A stretch of 41,579 bases of DNA. Source: Streptomyces sp. NRRL F-6492. Lineage in GTDB: Bacteria > Actinomycetota > Actinomycetes > Streptomycetales > Streptomycetaceae. Location of the stretch: contig NZ_LGEG01000284.1 in NCBI RefSeq assembly GCF_001280125.1, forward strand, positions 1 to 41,579, written 5' to 3'. The notes under the pieces are model-generated. The model saw only the letters and a program-made list of their open reading frames with translations. It searched no databases and was not told the DNA's origin. Below, in pieces: positions 16,455 through 22,973 of this stretch (its first letter is position 1; each line of letters starts with the position of its first letter). Made by a program: the position numbers and the translations under genes.

Positions 16455-17693
16455 ATGGCCACGACCCCCGTGCCCCACCCCCAGGCACCCCCCAAGCCGA
16501 CCTGGGACCCCCGGGACCCCGTCCGCCCGCTCCTGCGCCCGACCATCCGCATACGGCTCACCCTGCTGTACGGCGGGATGTTCCTGATCGCGGGCATCCT
16601 GCTGCTCTCGATCATCTACCTCTTCACCGCGCAGGCCCTCAGCGACAGCGCGGCCCAGCTGCCCTTCAAGATCGTCAAGGGCGAGGTCCAGCCCACCACC
16701 TCGTGGTGCGACCTGCCCAACACGGGCACCGTCGAGCAGTTCAACGACGCGGTGTCCGTCTGCCTCCGGCACCAGAGCGACCTGGCCCTGGACGACCTGC
16801 TGCGCCGCTCGCTCTTCGCCCTGCTGGGCCTGAGCATCATCGCCTTCGCCTTCGGCTACGCCATGGCGGGACGGGTGCTCTCCCCGCTCGGCCGGATCAC
16901 CCGCACCGCCCGCCAGGTGGCCGGTTCGGACCTGTCCCGGCGGATCGAGCTGGACGGCCCGGACGACGAGCTCAAGGAGCTCGCCGACACCTTCGACGAG
17001 ATGCTGGAGCGCCTGGAGCGGGCCTTCACCGCCCAGCAGCGGTTCGTCGCGAACGCCTCGCACGAGCTGCGGACCCCGCTCGCGATCAACCGCACCCTCC
17101 TGGAGGTGCACCTCTCGGACCCCGGCGCGCCCGTGGAGCTCCAGCAGCTCGGCAAGACCCTGCTCGCCACCAACGAGCGCAGCGAGCAGCTCGTCGAGGG
17201 CCTGCTGCTGCTCGCCCGGAGCGACAACCAGATCATCGAGCGCAAACCCGTCGACCTCGCCGAGGTCGCCGAGCGGGGCGTCGACCAGGTGCACGCCGAG
17301 GCCGAGGCCAGGGGCGTCGAGATCCGCGGCGAGCGCGCGCCCGCCGTCGTCCAGGGCAACGGCGTCCTGCTCGAACGGATCGCGCTGAACCTGCTCCAGA
17401 ACGCCGTGCGGTACAACGTGCCGGAGGGCGGCTGGGTGGAGGTCACCACCGAGGTCGAGAACGGCCAGGCGGTGCTGCTCGTCTCGAACACGGGACCCGT
17501 GGTCCCCGCGTACGAGATCGACAACCTCTTCGAGCCGTTCCGGCGGCTCCGGCAGGAGCGGACCGGCAGCGACAAGGGGGTCGGTCTCGGCCTGTCGATC
17601 GCCCGGTCCGTGGCCCGCGCCCACGGCGGCCGTATCATCGCGGAGCCCCGCGAGGGCGGTGGTCTCGTGATGCGCGTCACTCTGCCGATCTGA
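16455..17693 (+). CDS. cutS: Sensor histidine kinase CutS
   Basis: The 412-residue membrane kinase has helix 1 at about 34-58, a short extracytoplasmic domain, helix 2 at about 119-137, a HAMP linker, the H-box ASHELRTPLA with phospho-His203, and an HATPase domain with N-box (LLQNAVRYN), G1 (LFEPFRRL region) and GVGLGLSIA. The sensor loop is only ~60 residues and contains exactly two cysteines, Cys85 (TSWCDLP) and Cys103 (VSVCLRHQ). These fit the published idea that CutS monitors extracellular disulfide formation. It forms an operon with cutR. The gap downstream is 395 nt. Confidence 0.93.
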   Translation: MATTPVPHPQAPPKPTWDPRDPVRPLLRPTIRIRLTLLYGGMFLIAGILLLSIIYLFTAQALSDSAAQLPFKIVKGEVQPTTSWCDLPNTGTVEQFNDAVSVCLRHQSDLALDDLLRRSLFALLGLSIIAFAFGYAMAGRVLSPLGRITRTARQVAGSDLSRRIELDGPDDELKELADTFDEMLERLERAFTAQQRFVANASHELRTPLAINRTLLEVHLSDPGAPVELQQLGKTLLATNERSEQLVEGLLLLARSDNQIIERKPVDLAEVAERGVDQVHAEAEARGVEIRGERAPAVVQGNGVLLERIALNLLQNAVRYNVPEGGWVEVTTEVENGQAVLLVSNTGPVVPAYEIDNLFEPFRRLRQERTGSDKGVGLGLSIARSVARAHGGRIIAEPREGGGLVMRVTLPI

Positions 17694-18088
17694 CACACTG
17701 CACGAGCCGACCGGTTCCGTTCGCTTTGCGCGGAATTCCGTGGCCCCACTCCTGAGACGCTCATGTGTGATCGATCACAGGAGGGGGTGTGCGGGCATCC
17801 ACTCTCCGTGACCGGGAAATCCCTCCGAAAACCAGGAAAAGTCCGGGTTTTCGGGACCCCGGATGACGGGAAGTACACGGGGTGGCGCCTGTGAAGGATG
17901 CCCGCGGGACCGTGTACGGTCCGGTTCGCCACCCGAAGCCGATCACTCGTGAGAGGGCGCGACGGGTGTCGATTGAGTAACAGACCTTGATGTGAGGCAA
18001 AATCTCCGCCTCAGGTCGGGCACAAGTCCGACCTCTCACGCGTTACGTGCGCTGGAGACACCGCAACCACCCAGAGGGGGAGAGCGAC
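17694..18088. promoter_or_regulatory. 395-nt intergenic region with several palindromes
   Basis: No ORF is supported here. It contains the palindromes CGGAATTCCG (17731-17740) and TGTGATCGATCACA (17766-17779), a 9-bp inverted repeat (CCGAAAACC at 17825 with GGTTTTCGG at 17846) that may terminate cutRS, and a 7-bp inverted repeat (AGGTCGG at 18013 with CCGACCT at 18028) close to the next gene. The AT-richer 17960-18005 stretch likely holds the promoter of the DUF4193 gene. Confidence 0.5.
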
Positions 18089-18385
18089 ATGGCAACGGAT
18101 TACGACACCCCACGCAAGACCGACGACGACGTCGACTCGGACAGCCTTGAAGAACTGAAGGCCCGCCGGAACGACAAGTCGACCTCGACCGTCGACGTCG
18201 ACGAGTTCGAGGCCGCCGAAGGCCTGGAGCTTCCCGGCGCCGACCTCTCGAACGAGGAGCTGGCCGTCCGGGTCCTGCCCAAGCAGGCCGACGAGTTCAC
18301 CTGCATGAGCTGCTTCCTCGTGCACCACCGGAGCCAGCTGGCCCGGGAGAAGAACGGTCAGCCCATCTGCCGCGACTGCGACTGA
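18089..18385 (+). CDS. DUF4193 zinc-ribbon protein
   Basis: A 98-residue acidic protein with two halves. The N-terminus is highly charged and probably disordered (Asp/Lys-rich, residues 1-60). The C-terminus is a four-cysteine zinc ribbon with Cys72-x2-Cys75 and Cys94-x2-Cys97. It matches the actinobacteria-specific DUF4193 family (Rv2699c in M. tuberculosis, from memory). No function is established; the metal knuckle and acidic arm would suit binding to RNA polymerase or another nucleic-acid machine, but that is a guess. The ATG at 18089 follows AGAGGGGGAGAG. The next gene starts 12 nt downstream. Confidence 0.9.
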   Translation: MATDYDTPRKTDDDVDSDSLEELKARRNDKSTSTVDVDEFEAAEGLELPGADLSNEELAVRVLPKQADEFTCMSCFLVHHRSQLAREKNGQPICRDCD

Positions 18386-18397
18386 GAACGCTCGACC

Positions 18398-19432
18398 GTG
18401 GCAGGCGACACACCGTCCCGGAAGCGGCGTCTGCGGCTCCCCGGGAGCTCGCGGACGGACAAGGGCGTACCAGGCCCGGCAGAGGGCGCCCAGGAGGCCC
18501 CCGACGCCGAGCCCACCGCCTCCCTGCCCTCCCTCGGCACACGTGACGACGAGCGGGGCCTACCGGCCTCGCTCGAAGCGGCCGCCGGACCGGAGGCACC
18601 CCTCCCCGCGGAGCGGGGCACGGGGCAGGACGACGGGTCGCCCGTCGAAGCACGACGGGCCGGGCGCCTCGACGCCGTCAAACGGCTCGCCGAGCCCGCA
18701 CGGGGCCGGCTCGACAGGATGAGGATCGACTCCGACCGGATCGACGCCGTCCGGCGCGGCGTCGCCCAGGGCGTCAAACGCGGCGGAGACGGCGCCAGGG
18801 CCGGCATCGGCTACCTCGCCGACCGGCTGATCGACCTCGCCCCGCGGATCCCCGTCCGCGACCTGGCGACCCTGCGCAGACAGTTCCCCGGGCTCGGCCC
18901 CGAGGAGATCGCCGACAAACTCGTCGCCGGCGCGGCGAACGCGTCCTCGACCGTGGGCGCGGGCATCGGCGCCGCCGCCATGCTCCCCATGCCCCCGGCC
19001 ATGCCGGCCGAGCTGGCGGCCGAGATCACCGGCGTCGCCGCCGTGGAACTCAAGCTCATCGCCGAACTGCACGAGGTGTACGGGCTGCGTCCCCCCGGCC
19101 GGCTCACCCAGCGCTCGGCGGCCTACCTGACCTCCTGGGCCGAGGAGCGGGGCGTCGACCCCACCAAGCCCACCACCGTCAACGCGGCGCTCGGCGGACA
19201 GCTCAAGCGCGAACTGCGCCAGCAGATCATGAAGCGCATGGTGCGCAACCTGCCGAACCTCATGCCGTTCATGGTCGGAGCCGCCGTCGGCGCGGTCATG
19301 AACCGCCGCGACACCAAGAAGCTCGCCTCGCGCATCCGCGAGGACCTGCGCGGCCGCCAGGTCCCCTGGGACGCCCTCCCGGAGCTGCCCCCGCTGGAGC
19401 GGCCCGAGAACCCGCCGGAACTGGGCTTCTAG
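18398..19432 (+). CDS. EcsC-like helical protein
   Basis: The 344-residue product begins with a long Pro/Glu/Arg-rich disordered region (about 1-115). A helical, Gly/Ala-rich core follows that resembles EcsC-type proteins: GAGIGAAAMLPMPPAMPAEL, then an amphipathic helix ending LKLIAELHEVYG, and PFMVGAAVGAVMNRRDTKKL near the C-terminus. The hydrophobic stretches look membrane-associating rather than fully spanning. EcsC relatives are poorly understood and are linked to ABC exporters only in Bacillus. The start is GTG 18398, 12 nt after DUF4193, so the two are probably co-transcribed. It has no counterpart in the mycobacterial version of this block that I recall. Confidence 0.65.
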   Translation: MAGDTPSRKRRLRLPGSSRTDKGVPGPAEGAQEAPDAEPTASLPSLGTRDDERGLPASLEAAAGPEAPLPAERGTGQDDGSPVEARRAGRLDAVKRLAEPARGRLDRMRIDSDRIDAVRRGVAQGVKRGGDGARAGIGYLADRLIDLAPRIPVRDLATLRRQFPGLGPEEIADKLVAGAANASSTVGAGIGAAAMLPMPPAMPAELAAEITGVAAVELKLIAELHEVYGLRPPGRLTQRSAAYLTSWAEERGVDPTKPTTVNAALGGQLKRELRQQIMKRMVRNLPNLMPFMVGAAVGAVMNRRDTKKLASRIREDLRGRQVPWDALPELPPLERPENPPELGF

Positions 19433-19477
19433 CCGCGCCCGCCGGACCGGGGCCGTCGCGGCCCCGGTCGCCCGCCG

Positions 19478-19990
19478 TCAGTCCCCGGCGCCGTTCCGCA
19501 CGGCGTCGAGGGCCGCCTCCAGCGCCTCCGGCTCGCGGCTGGACAGGTACACGTACGGCGTCGGGTCCGCCGGGTCCGTCACCACGATCCGCACCGCCCG
19601 CGGCACGTAGCTGCGCATCAGCATGAAGGCGCGCGGATCCGCCTTGTACGTGCGCCAGGCGCGCGCCTCCTCCGCGTCGAGCACCTCGACCGCCCCCAGG
19701 GCGGAGACCGGGATCCGCGCGTCGCCCGCCACCAGCGAACCGGCCACCACCCGGATCCGGGCGGAGCCGTACGAGGAGACCGCGGCGCCGGCGAGCACCG
19801 CCGCCACGATCAGGCCGCCCAGCATCGGGACCGTCCCGAACGGGAACATGATCAGACCGCCGGACAGGCCGAGCAGACCCGCGATCGCCCACCAGGAGCC
19901 GGGCGCCGTCAGCCGCTCGTCGAAGCGCGCCGCCGCCGGGGACGCGGAGGACTCGGGGGAAGGGGCCGGGGACGGTACGGAAGGCTGCAT
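19478..19990 (-). CDS. DUF3093 membrane protein
   Basis: The 170-residue protein has a short Ser/Pro-rich N-terminus and two adjacent membrane helices (about 34-52 and 54-70; SWWAIAGLLGLSGGLIMF and PMLGGLIVAAVLAGAAV). A cytosolic domain of ~95 residues follows, with RAFMLMRSYVPRAVRIVVTD and YVYLSSREPEALEAAL. It fits actinobacterial DUF3093, encoded next to dut in many actinobacteria, including M. tuberculosis Rv2698. The fold suggests a PH-like domain after the membrane anchor, but the function is unknown. The ATG at 19990 has only a weak GGA leader. It is divergent from the thioesterase gene by 58 nt. Confidence 0.85.
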   Translation of the reverse strand: MQPSVPSPAPSPESSASPAAARFDERLTAPGSWWAIAGLLGLSGGLIMFPFGTVPMLGGLIVAAVLAGAAVSSYGSARIRVVAGSLVAGDARIPVSALGAVEVLDAEEARAWRTYKADPRAFMLMRSYVPRAVRIVVTDPADPTPYVYLSSREPEALEAALDAVRNGAGD

Positions 19991-20033
19991 GCGTCCAAGC
20001 TTGGCACGGCGCGACCCGCGTCCGTCCGCGCGG

Positions 20034-20039
20034 GTAAGG
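20034..20039 (+). promoter_or_regulatory. Candidate -10 box for a leaderless thioesterase transcript
   Basis: TAAGGT ends 9 nt before the GTG at 20049 and there is no ribosome site in between. This spacing is that of a -10 element driving a leaderless message. Confidence 0.45.
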
Positions 20040-20048
20040 TCTGCGCCT

Positions 20049-20633
20049 GTGACTGCAACATCTGCCGCCCTCACCCCGCCCGCCGACGCCATAGCGCCGG
20101 TGCGCCACCCCGACGCACCGGCCCCCGGCGAGCTGCTCGGCTCGCACTACGGGCACTGTTTCGGGTGCGGCGGCGGGCAGCCCCACGGCCTCCACCTGGA
20201 GGCGCGGGCGGGCGAGGGCGTGACCGTCACCGCCGAGTTCACGGTGACCTCCGACCACCAGGGCGCCCCCGGCCTCGCGCACGGCGGCGTCCTCGCCACC
20301 GCGCTCGACGAGACCCTCGGCTCCCTCAACTGGCTGCTGCGGGTCATCGCCGTGACCGGACGCCTGGAGACCGACTTCCTCCGGCCCGTGCCGGTCGGCA
20401 CCGTCCTCCACCTGGAGGCCGCCGTCACCGCCGTGCACGGCCGCAAGCTCTACTCGACCGCCGTCGGCCGGATCGGCGGGCCCGAGGGCCCCGTCGCCGT
20501 CCGCGCCGACGCCCTCTTCATCGAGGTCAAGGTCGACCACTTCATCGACAACGGGCGCCCGGAGGAGATCCGGGCGGCCATGTCCGACCCCGACCAGGTC
20601 AGGCGCGCCCGCGCCTTCGAGGTGAACCCCTGA
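20049..20633 (+). CDS. PaaI-family hotdog thioesterase
   Basis: The 194-residue protein carries the hotdog-fold thioesterase pattern: GLAHGGVLATALDE, with His78-Gly-Gly and the acidic Asp87-Glu88 pair that form the usual active-site surface. The N-terminal CFGC (37-40) is typical of the subset that binds a metal or has a structural cysteine pair. It would hydrolyse an acyl-CoA thioester, natural substrate unknown. The start is GTG 20049, probably without a leader. Its stop overlaps the ATG of dut (TGATG), so the two are translationally coupled. Confidence 0.85.
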   Translation: MTATSAALTPPADAIAPVRHPDAPAPGELLGSHYGHCFGCGGGQPHGLHLEARAGEGVTVTAEFTVTSDHQGAPGLAHGGVLATALDETLGSLNWLLRVIAVTGRLETDFLRPVPVGTVLHLEAAVTAVHGRKLYSTAVGRIGGPEGPVAVRADALFIEVKVDHFIDNGRPEEIRAAMSDPDQVRRARAFEVNP

Positions 20634-21145
20634 TGCGCAACCCCGTCGACGTACTGATCCGGCGCGTGGACCCCGAGGTCCCCATCCCGGCCTACGGACA
20701 CCCCGGCGACGCCGGCGCCGACCTCGTGACCACGGAGGCCGCCGTACTGGCCCCCGGCGAGCGCGCCGTCCTGCCCACCGGCGTCTCCCTGGCCCTGCCC
20801 GACGGGTACGCCGCCTTCGTGCATCCGCGCTCCGGCCTCGCGGCCCGCTGCGGAGTGGCGCTCGTGAATGCCCCGGGGACGGTGGATGCCGGGTACCGTG
20901 GAGAGATCAAGGTGATCGTGGTCAATCTCGACCCGCGCGAGAGCGTGCGGTTCGAGCGATTCGACCGGATTGCCCAACTCGTCGTCCAGCAGGTCGAGAA
21001 GGTCCGCTTCCACGAGGTGGCGGAACTTCCCGGTTCGGCGCGGGCCGAGGGGGGCTTCGGGTCCACCGGCGGTCACGCCGCCGTGGACGGCACAACGGGT
21101 GGGAATCGATACGCTTCGGCCGTATCCGACCGGGAAGGACAGTGA
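20633..21145 (+). CDS. dut: dUTP diphosphatase
   Basis: The 170-residue trimeric dUTPase has all five motifs: PGDAGADL at about 24-31, HPRSGLA at 64-70, NAPGTVDAGYRGEI at 79-92, RIAQLVV at 112-118 and the flexible C-terminal GGFGSTG at 140-146. It converts dUTP to dUMP and pyrophosphate, keeping uracil out of DNA and feeding dTMP synthesis. The C-terminus extends ~24 residues past motif V, which is somewhat long. The ATG overlaps the previous stop by one base, and the next GTG starts 2 nt beyond its own stop. Confidence 0.96.
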   Translation: MRNPVDVLIRRVDPEVPIPAYGHPGDAGADLVTTEAAVLAPGERAVLPTGVSLALPDGYAAFVHPRSGLAARCGVALVNAPGTVDAGYRGEIKVIVVNLDPRESVRFERFDRIAQLVVQQVEKVRFHEVAELPGSARAEGGFGSTGGHAAVDGTTGGNRYASAVSDREGQ

Positions 21146-21146
21146 C

Positions 21147-21905
21147 GTGTTCGGACGTCGCAAGAAGAGTGGTGCCGCCGAGGACGCGGCGGGCGAGGCC
21201 GAGCAGGTCGTCGACGCGGTGGAGGACGAGGACGCGGCCCAGCCGCGTCGGGTGAACCTTCCGCCCGCGCCCCGGCCCGACGGGCCCTGGGACATCTCCG
21301 AGGTCACCAAGCCCGACGAGGGCCGCGTGGACCTCGGCGGGGTCTTCGTGCCCGGCGTCGAGGGAATGGAGCTGCGGGTCGAGGTGGCGGGCGACGCGAT
21401 CGTCGCGGCCACCGTCGTGCTGCGCGACAGCGCCGTACAGCTCCAGGCCTTCGCCGCCCCCAAGAACGAGGGCATCTGGGGCGAGGTCCGTGACGAGATC
21501 GCCACGGGCATCGTCGAGCAGGGCGGTGTCATCGACGAGGTCGAGGGGCCGCTGGGCTGGGAGCTGCGCGCGCAGGTCCCCGTGCAGCTGCCGGACGGCA
21601 ACCGCGGCGTGCAGCTCGTGCGCTTCGTGGGCGTCGACGGGCCCCGCTGGTTCCTGCGCGGAGTGATCTCCGGCCAGGGCGCGGTCCAGCCCGAGGCGGC
21701 CGGGCTCCTGGAGCAGATCGTCCGCGACACCGTGGTCGTCCGCGGTGACGGCCCGATGGCCCCGCGCGACCCGATCGTCCTCAAGCTGCCCAACGACGCG
21801 CAGATGGTGCCGGACGGCGTGCAGCAGGAGGAGCAGGAGAACTCCCGCTTCTCCGGCGGCATGGGCCAGCTCCAGCGCGGTCCCGAGATCTCCGAGATCC
21901 GCTGA
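21147..21905 (+). CDS. DUF3710 protein
   Basis: The 252-residue cytosolic protein has a basic start (FGRRKKSG), an acidic linker, and the conserved DUF3710 core from GPWDISEV (about residue 49) to WFLRGVISGQGA (about 170-181). The C-terminal tail is Gln/Glu-rich. It is an actinobacterial family always found near dut (Rv2696c in M. tuberculosis, recalled). No biochemical role is known. The start is GTG 21147 with AAGGA 7 nt upstream, inside the end of dut. It is the last gene of the thioesterase-dut-DUF3710 operon, closed by the strong hairpin that follows. Confidence 0.9.
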   Translation: MFGRRKKSGAAEDAAGEAEQVVDAVEDEDAAQPRRVNLPPAPRPDGPWDISEVTKPDEGRVDLGGVFVPGVEGMELRVEVAGDAIVAATVVLRDSAVQLQAFAAPKNEGIWGEVRDEIATGIVEQGGVIDEVEGPLGWELRAQVPVQLPDGNRGVQLVRFVGVDGPRWFLRGVISGQGAVQPEAAGLLEQIVRDTVVVRGDGPMAPRDPIVLKLPNDAQMVPDGVQQEEQENSRFSGGMGQLQRGPEISEIR

Positions 21906-21932
21906 CCGACGGGCTCCGGAAGCCCGTGCACG

Positions 21933-21985
21933 AGGCCGGTGGGCCGTTTCCCGTACCTCTCGTACGGGAAACGGCCCACCGGCCT
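21933..21985. terminator. Long-stem terminator after DUF3710
   Basis: A 23-bp perfect stem (21934-21956 with 21962-21984) closes a CTCTC loop, extends by an A-T pair and is followed by TTT. It is preceded by a smaller hairpin (ACGGGCT at 21909 with AGCCCGT at 21921). This is a firm operon boundary. Confidence 0.92.
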
Positions 21986-22025
21986 TTCCCGTCTTCTCCC
22001 TCGGCGGTCCTCGCAGCGGCCCTCC

Positions 22026-22080
22026 CGGTTTTCCACGGGCGGGGGCGCCCCGGCGTTCTCCACAGGCGGGAGCCCCGGCC
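22026..22080. repeat. Two near-identical 27-nt units upstream of the ABC gene
   Basis: Units starting TTTTCCACGGGCGGG (22029) and TTCTCCACAGGCGGG (22056) repeat at a 27-nt period and continue with similar GCGCCCCGGC-type sequence. They lie between the DUF3710 terminator and the ribosome site of the ABC ATPase gene, about 70-120 nt before its start. Confidence 0.65.
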
Positions 22081-22146
22081 CTGGTCCCCGGGACCCGCGG
22101 CGGACCATACTGGCGAGCGCACACGTTCGAAGAGGGGGAGCACAGG

Positions 22147-22875
22147 GTGAGCGAGAGCAGCACGGGGTCCGCCACGGCCGTCGTCGAGGACCCGGCGGGC
22201 GGACCCATGGTCCGCGTCGAGGACCTGCGCCGCTCGTACGGCACGGGCGGGGCCGCGGTCCACGCCCTGCGCGGCGTCTCCTTCGACATCCCGCGCGGCG
22301 AGCTCGTCGCCCTCAAGGGCCGCTCCGGCTCCGGCAAGACGACGCTGCTCAACCTCGTGGGCGGCCTCGACACCGCCGACGGCGGCCGGATCGTCATCGA
22401 CGGCACCGACCTCTCCACGCTCGGCGAGAACGGGCTCCTGGAGCTGCGCCGCGACCGGATCGGCTTCATCTTCCAGTCCTTCGGCCTCCTCCCCATCCTC
22501 TCCGCCGCGGAGAACGTGGGCGTGCCCCTGCGCCTGCGCAGGGCGGACCCGAAGGAGCGCGAGGAGCGGGTGGCCCTGCTGCTCGGCCTGGTGGGCCTCG
22601 CCGACCACGCGGCCCAGCGGCCCGGCGAGCTCTCCGGCGGCCAGCAGCAGCGCGTCGCCATCGCCCGCGCCCTCGCCAACAAGCCGGCCCTGCTCATAGC
22701 CGACGAGCCGACCGGCCAGCTGGACGCGGAGACCGGGCTCGCCGTCATGCAGCTGCTGCGCGCCGTGGTCCGCGGCGAGGGCTGCACGGCCCTGGTCGCC
22801 ACCCACGACCCCCAGCTCCTGGGCCTGGCGGACCGGGTCCTGGAGCTGCGCGACGGCGAGATCCTGGAGGCCTGA
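22147..22875 (+). CDS. ABC transporter ATP-binding protein (LolD/MacB type), no adjacent permease
   Basis: The 242-residue ATPase contains every ABC motif: Walker A GRSGSGKTT (58-66), Q-loop IFQSFGLL (Gln110), signature LSGGQ (162-166), Walker B ALLIADEP (Glu187) and H-loop His220 in VATHDP. The sequence is closest to the MacB/LolD group, which works with FtsX-like permeases in export or mechanotransmission. No FtsX-type permease is next to it; it is followed by kdpD. GTG 22147 has AGGGGGAG 7 nt upstream. It may serve a permease encoded elsewhere, or its partner may have been lost. Confidence 0.88.
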   Translation: MSESSTGSATAVVEDPAGGPMVRVEDLRRSYGTGGAAVHALRGVSFDIPRGELVALKGRSGSGKTTLLNLVGGLDTADGGRIVIDGTDLSTLGENGLLELRRDRIGFIFQSFGLLPILSAAENVGVPLRLRRADPKEREERVALLLGLVGLADHAAQRPGELSGGQQQRVAIARALANKPALLIADEPTGQLDAETGLAVMQLLRAVVRGEGCTALVATHDPQLLGLADRVLELRDGEILEA

Positions 22876-22973
22876 GGAAGCCCGGACCGGGCCGGCATCA
22901 GGATCACGTCAATACCGCCCGCGACCGTTCCGCGCGTGCGGGACACCCGATCGGCTGGACGTATGGTCGATCC

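Noticed and set aside
17766..17779. CRP operator
   Set aside because: The TGTGA/TCACA arms are four bases apart, not six, so I report only a palindrome of unknown use.
22026..22080. Replication origin from DnaA-box-like words
   Set aside because: There are only two imperfect words, with no dnaA or dnaN nearby and none of the many boxes seen in a Streptomyces oriC.
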